A stretch of DNA of 64,000 nucleotides, taken from positions 1-64,000 of the forward strand of contig JACGCN010000011.1 of NCBI GenBank assembly GCA_014905825.1, written 5' to 3'. Position 1 is the first letter of the stretch, and each line of letters opens with the position of its first letter. The stretch is from Lyophyllum atratum. Its lineage: Eukaryota > Basidiomycota > Agaricomycetes > Agaricales > Lyophyllaceae. The position numbers were made by a program, and so were the translations under genes. Under the pieces are notes generated by a model that worked only from the letters and a program-made list of their open reading frames with translations, had not been told where the DNA came from and made no database searches. Shown here piece after piece: positions 56,802 to 64,000 of the stretch.

Positions 56802-59800
56802 CTATGGAACGTCCGCCCAAAATTGTAGTACATGAGGGACTTCCATCCAGTCGTTGTGGAACTGCTGCTGAAGGGAGAGGTACAAAGAAGCCTGGCGAAG
56901 TGCATAAGCTCTTGCACCGTCTGCCCTTGCCTGATCCAGGTAGCCAATCATCCGAGATGCCCGCTCCTTCCACCAGTCATGCCGCCACAAGAGGAATGCC
57001 TGAACCCGACGCATCTCCTCCTCCAACAGCTCCACCTCCTCACCCCACCTCATCGCCCTGGCCCTGGCCCGACACCATTCAATGCAAAGAGCTGTCATTC
57101 ACGGACATCAGCAAACATCCCATATTGTACATATGCAGTACGCACCTTCGCTCATACCTGGATCTGTACCGTTCTCCTCTTCGATACCATAATGCCACCA
57201 GATCCACGACGTTGAAGATGATCCAGACGAATCACCGAACAACCCCTCTGAAAGCCCACGCACGTCTTCGGGCCGCAATGCACGCAAGGACGTCTCCCAA
57301 CCCGGTACCTCCCGACCGCGAGACAAGATCACCAAGGCCTCCCGTGCTATACGATACCTGGCAGCAGCTCGGTTTGCAGTAGTCTGCGCGCCGGAAATCG
57401 CAACATTTGAGCGTGTATTCGCCCTGACACCACGAATATTCCGGTCCTTGTGCTTCAAGAGATGTGACCAAAGACGTAGGACGTGCCGGATTTCTTCAAG
57501 CGCATCGTTCGCCTGTCCTTCCCGCAACTTCCATTCATACTCCTGAAGCTCCTCGCTGACCACTACTCCCTTTTCCTTCAGGTTCGAAGGCAGCCACAGT
57601 GCGATATCGTGAGCCTTCGTCTGTGTGACCCCATCCAGCCCCACCTTCTGCACCAACTTGGCCCTCTCCCTCGCCGCCTCTGGAAGGAACAGTGTTTGAA
57701 TGTCGACCCAAGTGGCGATCTTTCGACGTAGTTGGTTTGAGCGCTCCAGGAGGTTTGATAGCTGGTTGGCTGTTGGATGCTTCAGCAGCAAGCTTCCGCC
57801 TGCGTGAGAAGAGAAGCAGTGAGCCTAGCTCTGTGAGCATACAGTGCGTACCAAGACTGACTGGTCCTCCTCTATCACTAATCCATTTGCAATCATCACT
57901 GTCGCATGCAAACCACTCTCCATCTCCTCGGCCCCTGCCTGCTCCTTCGCTGCGACGCCCTCGGCAAGTTTTAACCGTGCCTCACGCTCCGATACCACTG
58001 CAAACACTTTATCAATGATCGGAAGGTCCAGATCAAATGTGCAATATACCTTTCATTTTCTGCGCATATGGATTGGGTGCATCAGGGTTCGCTTCCCATG
58101 CCTCGACTTTTTCCTTCCAAGTAGCGAGAATCTCACATGGTAAGGATGCCTCAAAGTCACGTAGAATATCCTTGTGCTTAGTGCTTCCCTCCGCAGCGAC
58201 CTTGATCTTCTTTAGCAGCCGTTGACCTGTCAAGTCGAAGTCAAGTAAATACAGACGGCCAATTGTATCAAGCTAAGCCACGTACCGAATTGAGTGGTCT
58301 TTTTCCAGTTCCAATCATTGAAATGGTTGTCAATTGTGTCCCGTCGAGAACCCGGCCCCATCTCCTTGGTGCTTTGAGCTATGGGATTAATATTAGCCCA
58401 CCCTCGTTCCGGAGCCTCCCCGTCTGTCCTTCCAACACCTTTAGTAAGGTTAAACGAATGCTTAATGTTGCATTCCTCGATGTGAGCCGGAAGGTGGAAC
58501 TTCGGAACGAGGTATACCATATATTTGACGTTTCCAGACATGTGCATTTCGTGAGGATAGCTGTCCATACGAGTTCGTAGATTTTTACTCCATTGACAAG
58601 CAATATCGTAAGAAACTACGAGCATCGAGACTTTGGTGTCACGGATGGTACCAAAGAACAGGTAGTCCATATTTAAGTACCTAAATTTCGATGTCAGTAT
58701 GCCAGAATCAAATCACCGTCCATCGGTACTCACCTCTCACCATACTGAAGGTCTCCAACTCCAAGCGGACGCTTTAGATCGTGTCTTGCACAGTCGATCG
58801 TCCCACAGCCAGAGGCAGCCAGCCCACGTGCCTCTCTATCAGGCTTGTTCACCGCATCATGTGCTACACAGTCGCTCTTCTATAAAACTTCGAGATCAGT
58901 ATCCGTACCACATCTATCAAAAAAGCGACGTACCTCCTGTTTCTGATCCCAGTGAGCAGCGAGATGGGACTTGTATGCTTTCTCATTCACAAAAAAAGCC
59001 CATCCATCACCTAAGCTCGGATCACGCTCCTCAGACGACACATTTTTGCGTTTCAAGCGGAAATTGGCATCAATACCAAGGAAGAGCGCATAAAGGAAGC
59101 TGAAAAGGGAAATAAGCGAAGGAATTCCAACCAGGAAAAGAGGTGCTCACCGCTTATCCTCTGGTGCAAGTTCATAGTTTGGTGGAAGGTTGATTCCGGG
59201 CTGAGGACATGCAGGACACAAGAGTGCGCACTCTCCCGGTGTCGTCGCCGCAATTCCTGCTGGGTCGTGACCCCGACCTCCGCGCTTCAGCATCTTGAGG
59301 TGGCCCCACTGGCGTATCATATGCATAAATTCGTCATATCGATCCTGTGTTACATTCAGCGAGTATGTCAGTAGGGATGACAATAGCAGACGTACAGGGG
59401 CTGCATCTTCTGTGAGACCAGTATTTATCGTAGCTCTTGAGAGACTGCTAAAATACTCATAACCCGAACATTTTGATTCGAAGGATAGCAACTGAAACTG
59501 TCGAAGACACCTGATCGTAGCGGCGGACCTCGGATTTGTGCCGGTCGCAGGATACAGTCGGGTACGAAGAAGCTGGGTAGCATTCGTCACACCCCGCTCA
59601 CAATTGCAGAAGTCCAAGCCAACTTCATGGACACCGTTCGTGTCGACAACCACGAACTTGTCACCACGAGCCCGTAAGGGATTACTGCAGCGCTCTCCAG
59701 GCGGATGGTTCAATTGGATGCGCAACCCAAGGTCTTTCAGCTTAATGCGTCTGAAGAAAGACCCCGTCCATTCCTGAAAAGAGTTTGAATAGAAGAAACG

Positions 59801-60463
59801 AAAGAAATCTCAGAGAGAACGCACCTCAATGAAATGGAAAGGTGTTCGTATGTGCCAAGCCAATATGCACCCTTTACAAAGAAGATCACCGTGCAAGCAG
59901 TCAAAACAGCGGTATATTGCCGGTAACTCTCCCTGACAGCGACATCCTACCCTAGAGTAATCACCACGTCCGTCGAGGCGAAGTAGTTCCTGCAAAAACA
60001 TCTCGCGATCACCCTCCCGCCATTCTTTCATTGGATTGTCCTTCATGAGTAAAATCAGCTCAGCCCCCGAAAAGAAGACTACTGTGACACTTACTGAGGC
60101 CGTACGCTCTCGATGTTTCTGCTGAACCGGATGCTCTGTGTCCCAGCTGTCGAAAAACCCGTCCTGGAGGAATTCGAACTCCTCAAGTGGGTCTACCTGA
60201 GTCCTGTCGTCGTCATCGTCATCAGCGTCATTAAGACCTAGCGGCAGTTGGCTCTGATTTTCAGCTTTCTCCTGTGGCTCAGAGGGTCGAGAAATAGCGG
60301 AAGTCGTTGTTGTGGTGCCGGTGTTCGAGACGATGGAGATAGTCTCATGGTGGAATATTGCCTTGTGAGGTCTAGGATTGTCGTCCTCGCTGGAGTCGTT
60401 TGGGAAGACCTCAAAACTATTGGCACTTTTCTGAGGCTTCCTTGAGCGGCGCTTGAGGCCCAT
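56802..60463 (-). CDS. KDZ (Kyakuja-Dileera-Zisupton) transposase with CxC2 cysteine cluster
   Basis: Many exons from ATG 60461-60463 (MGLKRRSRKPQKSANSFEVF). The N-terminal CxC2-type cluster is CRCQGELPAIYRCFDCLHGD then CKGCILAWHIRTPFHFIE (about 59830-59960), followed by HPPGERCSNPLRARGDKFVV and GLDFCNCERG. The transposase core has FLGIDANFRLKRKN (first Asp), CVAHDAVNKPDREARGLAAS, GCGTIDCARHDLKRPLGVGD, LVVSYDIACQW (second Asp), KFHLPAHIEEC, and GVGRTDGEAPERGWANINPI (catalytic Glu). The C-terminal part is helical with QLRRKIATWVDIQTLFLPEA and ALRQASLYLSLQQQF, ending near 56802. No stop or frameshift is evident, so the copy may be intact. These DDE-type transposases move cut-and-paste elements and are expanded in agaricomycetes. 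Confidence 0.9.
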
Positions 60464-61048
60464 GGCGACGGGAATGACGGATAGGTTGGATTGTAAGGAC
60501 AGAAACGGCCCGCACGGATGATAGATTGCGTTAGGAAATGTGTGAAACTGATCGATATCTACACAAATTCATGTTTACAAGTTGCGATGCTGGTGGAGCA
60601 TTCAAGTCAGCGTGGTTTATTGCTTTCAGGCCCTTTTTACTCACCTACCTATCGATACATACAGCGGAGATCTGAGGCGGACGACATTCATCATCGCACG
60701 CGCCCATGTGAGCTGCAACAAGACCCGAATCGGTTCCTGACCACTTTATCGATCGTGATGGCGACTATTGCATGATAGGCGCATTTTTGGAGCTTGCATA
60801 TGACGGCTGCATGGCCCGAGAGCAGGGGAGCGAGGTTGGAGACGAAGAGGGGCTGTGTTTGGATAGGAGAGCAGTCTAAATATGGCGTGAATGAGCGCTG
60901 CCACTCGTCGATTCCAACACTGCTGATAGCCGTCTTCGTTCCGGGTCAGATGTAGCGAAGTGGAAATCACTAAGTAATTTACCTTTTGATGTTCGTAAAA
61001 CCTGGACAATAAAATTGCCGGCCTCCAACTTGACCCAACTCCACCAAC
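60464..61048. other. Intergenic between KDZ gene and the next plus-strand gene
   Basis: No supportable gene. It must contain both divergent promoters. I looked for TGATATATCA here and found no exact copy. Confidence 0.45.
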
Positions 61049-61704
61049 ATGGCATCCCCGAACCCGAAGCAGGAACACAAACCGCTGTCCAATGCTGAGG
61101 AAAAGTGCGTCCCCCACCGGTCATCCCCTGACTTGCCACCCGGGCCTGTTGGCGAGAATCATGAGCCGTCGTTGTCAGGTATTAACAAATCAACTCACTG
61201 GAAAGAAGTAATCTGACATATCATATAGAAGATTCATGGCCCACGCTGTGCACATTCTGTGGTGGTAGGCTTGGTGACAACATCTTCGGGTCCCGGTGCA
61301 CTCGCGTCTTGCAATTTGAAAGGCGTCGTCTGGCTGCTCGGAATATCCGAATTGATTTCCCGCTAGAACAACTTCATGCCAACAATCAGCCGGGTAAATT
61401 TCTGGTCCCTCACCAGGACGAATTCGGCGTCAGGAGAATGTACTGTCGGCCGTGTCTTGATTACGCGTATGCCCGGGTAACACATGTGAAGGAGATGGGT
61501 TGGGGTTTGGAGTCCACATGGGGTGACAAAGCCAGAACCGCCGGAACCGACACTGGTTGGGGTGGAGCGGGTTGGGGTTGGGACATATGGAATGCAGAGG
61601 ATGTTGTGCCAGGATCTGAAGAGAAGCTTGGCTGGGAGGCGAAGGGTGGCTGGGGCGCTGAGGTGACTGTTGAGACCTCTCCATATGAGTCAGCATGGGC
61701 GTAG
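61049..61704 (+). CDS. Protein with paired cysteines and GW/WG-rich tail, unknown function
   Basis: Two exons (61049-61178 and 61229-61704) join in phase to 201 aa. The start MASPNPKQEHKPLSNAEEKC is polar. The middle has CTFCGGRLGDNIFGSRC and about 60 residues later MYCRPC, a layout that could form a zinc ribbon (inference). The C-terminal 70 residues are rich in Gly-Trp pairs: MGWGLESTWGDK, TGWGGAGWGWDIW, LGWEAKGGWGAEV. No family recognised. It could be a cargo gene of the nearby transposon or a host gene. Confidence 0.6.
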
Positions 61705-62204
61705 CTCCTGCATTAGCGTAATCTACATATGGTACCAATGTTAGTTGGGACAAGACCTTGTTGCTTAGCAGTGAAAAAGACGAACCGAAGTCGTAACCAA
61801 TCTCAGATCACCAAATATGCAAATAGGTCGGATTTGGTCTGATTGAGCAGGATTGAGCGCACTCCTCTTTGATTAATCAACTTGGCAACCACACATTGTA
61901 ATCTGACTATATTTTTAGAATGACAAGTGTGAAGGTGAATGGGGAGCCGCAGTCAACGCCAATGGGGTCCCGGGCTCAAGTCTCCTTTGGCGCGTCCCAC
62001 GGCCCCTCACGACGCAATGTACTTACCTGATACAGGTTCACATGCCTCTGTGTGAAGTATAAGCCAATTTTTGAGGAGGTAGAAAAAGATATTGGTGGAG
62101 GCGGGCTTGGATGAGGAGGAGATAAGATGTCGCGGGGATTTCGCCCTTGGGTGGTTGTTTGGCACAGTTTGCCTGCACGGTCCGGGGCCCCATCAAAGTG
62201 CGTC

Positions 62205-62256
62205 TGAGTGCTTTTTTCTGCGGCAACACGTGACGCGCCGCAGAAAAAAGCACTCA
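62205..62256. repeat. Perfect inverted repeat, 20-bp arms, 12-nt loop
   Basis: The left arm begins TGAGTGCTTTTTTCTGCGGC and the right arm is its exact reverse complement, ending GCACTCA. The loop holds AACACGTGACGC. Confidence 0.92.
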
Positions 62257-62386
62257 CTTTCAATGACATCATACGAACGCATCAAACAAAGAATACAATT
62301 TTCTCATTGGACTCGTGTCAACATTCTGCTTAAACATGACTCACGCGTTATCAAATGCATCAGCTCATTGGTCTGGGGGTGGGAAT

Positions 62387-62440
62387 TATGACGTGTCTAA
62401 GTTGCGCAAAACCGCTTTTGCGCAACTTAGACACGTCATA
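62387..62440. repeat. Perfect inverted repeat, 25-bp arms, 4-nt loop
   Basis: The left arm reads TATGACGTGTCTAAGTTGCG then CAAAA; the right arm is the exact complement; the spacer is CCGC (62412-62415). Confidence 0.93.
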
Positions 62441-62725
62441 GTTTCCACGGCTCGGCTTTTGCCTCCACTGAGCCCTCTCGAACTTTTTGTTGGCAATGGT
62501 CCCGCTCAAACAGCAAGGTTACACATGGATATAGTGGCATGCGGGCAGGCACTCACGCTTAAGTTCTTAAATTCCAATCTCATTTTTTGATTTCAATCTC
62601 GCTCTCATGAATCTATGATCAATCTAGATTTCCGGTTGTTTCTGGTTGCGCGCGTTGGTGGTGTACACGCATAGGTCACTGTAGGTAAGCCATATGAGTT
62701 CAAGTTGGATCTGAAGGTCGCTTTG

Positions 62726-62811
62726 GGTGGTGTATCCACCTAAATCTGGTGGGGTACCCGGTTGAATTGGGTAGCGTACCCAGTTGAATTTGGTAGTGTA
62801 CCCAATGTTCG
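62726..62811. repeat. Four diverged 21-22-bp tandem units
   Basis: Units share GGTRGNGTACCC followed by an AT-rich half (for example GGTGGGGTACCCGGTTGAAT, GGGTAGCGTACCCAGTTGAA, TGGTAGTGTACCCAATGTTC). Confidence 0.6.
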
Positions 62812-62882
62812 GTTGCATCTTCTGAGCGATTTCAGTCACTTCCTTTCTCCGGTCCTCCCTTACTTATTTCTTAAGTCAGGCA

Positions 62883-63694
62883 ATGGACGACAGTCAAGTC
62901 TCACCAAAGAGGGGGACAGACGGTTTGACAAAATACCAACGCTATTACAAAAAGTATGTCATACTACCTTGCACACATTAATTTGCTATTGATAAGTCTA
63001 CAGTCATCCGGAGGCCAGAGAGAAAAATCTGGAACGTGCACGACTACGCCGTGAGGAGGAGAGAAAGAAGAAAGCTGTCAAGTCACCAGCCCAATCAAGT
63101 CGCGCTTTTACGCCTAGGCTCCCGTCGGATTTTCGTGCAACTAAGAGAAACAACCAATGGGCTATGTACGGTGAAGCCGTCAATTCGATGATAGGCCCTT
63201 GCCCTCCGGAGCCCCTCCCCGATCCTGATAGCTTTGTGGAGATGGACGAACTCACCCCACTGACAATACAGATTTTTGATTGGGCAGAAGGATGGGGAGG
63301 CGTGACATTTTGGGCAATCGGAATCGAGAGATCCTTCCAGTTGGCTGTGGAGGATAAGCGGGTCGAAGAATGGAGAGTTCAGTTGGAGAATCATGCCGAG
63401 GTGGGAAGGCAACTACTTCGGGGGTTGCACGAGATGGATGGGCGTCTACCACTGGAGACATATAAGGTCAAGCAGCTATGGAGGCTCAAATGCGGATTAA
63501 TCGAAGTTCTGGTGAAGGGACTTACAATACTGGACATCAAAACATCGCTTCTACCCGACCTTTGCGCAGTCAACGAGGGCAGAACAACGGCAAGAATGGT
63601 GATGGAGCCTGTCAACAAAGAAGAGGAGGTTAGCGAACATCACGATGGTATAGACTCGGACAGCGGGGGAGATCAAGACATATATTCATCATAA
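62883..63694 (+). CDS. Unrecognised protein with basic helical N terminus
   Basis: Two exons (62883-62953 and 63004-63694) join in phase to 253 aa. The start MDDSQVSPKRGTDGLTKYQR leads to YYKNHPEAREKNLERARLRR, a strongly basic helix that could bind nucleic acid (inference). The middle is globular (ELTPLTIQIFDWAEGWGGVT), then helical (VEEWRVQLENHAEVGRQLLR), with an acidic tail ending DSDSGGDQDIYSS. I do not recognise the family. Confidence 0.65.
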
Positions 63695-63731
63695 AACTTA
63701 TAACAATTTTATATAGCGTAAACTGGCAAGG

Positions 63732-64000
63732 CTAATGAGTCAGAATCTCCTCGGTGACACGCACGACACGACCATCACACAAAGCATCATTGTAGGCTTT
63801 CGTAGCTTCAGCCTTGGTTTTGTAGCTCTGTGCAGTAGCGCCGGAAATACCTGTCATGTTGGGATTGAGATACAGGCTGAGAAAATGCATCAGTTCGGTA
63901 TAGGAATGACATCAAGGACAAGTAACGTACGAGTCCGAGAATACACCAGGGTTTCGGCCGAGTGTAACTACATACCATCGGCTCCGACGGGGCTGAACCG
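63732..64000 (-). CDS. Protein with RNase H1 N-terminal / caulimovirus-VI-like domain (cut by window edge)
   Basis: Read on the minus strand, an exon gives VTLGRNPGVFSDS (about 63965-63930), then after an intron LYLNPNMTGISGATAQSYKT, KAEATKAYNDALCDG and RVVRVTEEILTH before TAG at 63732-63734. The pattern GxxPGVxxxW/S ... VxGxxGAxxxxxxxxxEAxxAY is that of the small RNA/DNA-hybrid-binding domain at the N terminus of eukaryotic RNase H1, also found in caulimovirus protein VI. Here it is near the C terminus, as often in agaricomycete proteins carrying this domain. The 5' end is outside the window. Confidence 0.65.

Larger units (their letters stand above)
61705..62882. other. Gap with two perfect hairpins and short repeats
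   Basis: No supportable gene. It contains inverted repeats at 62205-62256 and 62387-62440 and short tandem units at 62726-62811. Confidence 0.55.

Overview
The window looks like nuclear DNA of a mushroom-forming basidiomycete (Agaricomycetes). Genes are dense and cut by many short GT-AG introns, mostly about 50-70 bp. The mobile families (Plavaka and KDZ transposases, a chromodomain Ty3/gypsy element, a Ty1/copia element) and host families (NACHT NTPase, F-box, P450, GH1) are typical of that class. This rests on family recognition and reading frames; no search was run.

Left part, about 1-32.1 kb, is mostly host genes. They are a small coiled-coil protein, a Gfo/Idh/MocA dehydrogenase divergent from an 18-exon GH1 beta-glucosidase, a NACHT NTPase, a cytochrome P450, a possible 63-aa protein, a TatD-type nuclease, an F-box-like protein, an unrecognised Cys/His-containing protein, a full-length Ste6-like ABC exporter and an eight-segment membrane protein. 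Several gaps of 0.5-2.3 kb hold nothing clear.

Middle part, about 32.2-56 kb, is a nested transposon island. Two divergent genes share a 320-bp gap: a minus-strand gene of unknown function (32552-47057) and a plus-strand Plavaka transposase (47377-55933). Each has been split by an LTR retrotransposon. A 12,307-bp chromodomain Ty3/gypsy element (34024-46330, target duplication CATCT, LTRs differing at one base by eye) sits in an exon of the left gene. A 5,258-bp Ty1/copia element (48683-53940, target duplication AGGCC, LTRs differing at three bases) sits in the transposase gene. In both cases the host frame resumes if the insert and one target copy are removed on paper.

Two features stand out. 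First, the gypsy element carries two extra long ORFs between pol and the 3' LTR. They share one frame, are separated only by TGA-GCA-ATG, and the second runs through the polypurine tract and ends inside the 3' LTR. A 13-bp motif is paired in the LTR and paired again just before these ORFs. Second, each copia LTR contains a perfect intron-like 53-bp segment, and 14 bp further on a second copy of the flanks joined exactly as if that intron had been spliced out.

Right part, about 56-64 kb, holds an array of twelve TGATATATCA-type palindromes, a CxC2/KDZ transposase gene, a protein with Cys pairs and a GW-rich tail, two perfect long hairpins, an unrecognised two-exon gene, and a truncated gene with an RNase H1 N-terminal (caulimovirus-VI-like) domain at the edge.
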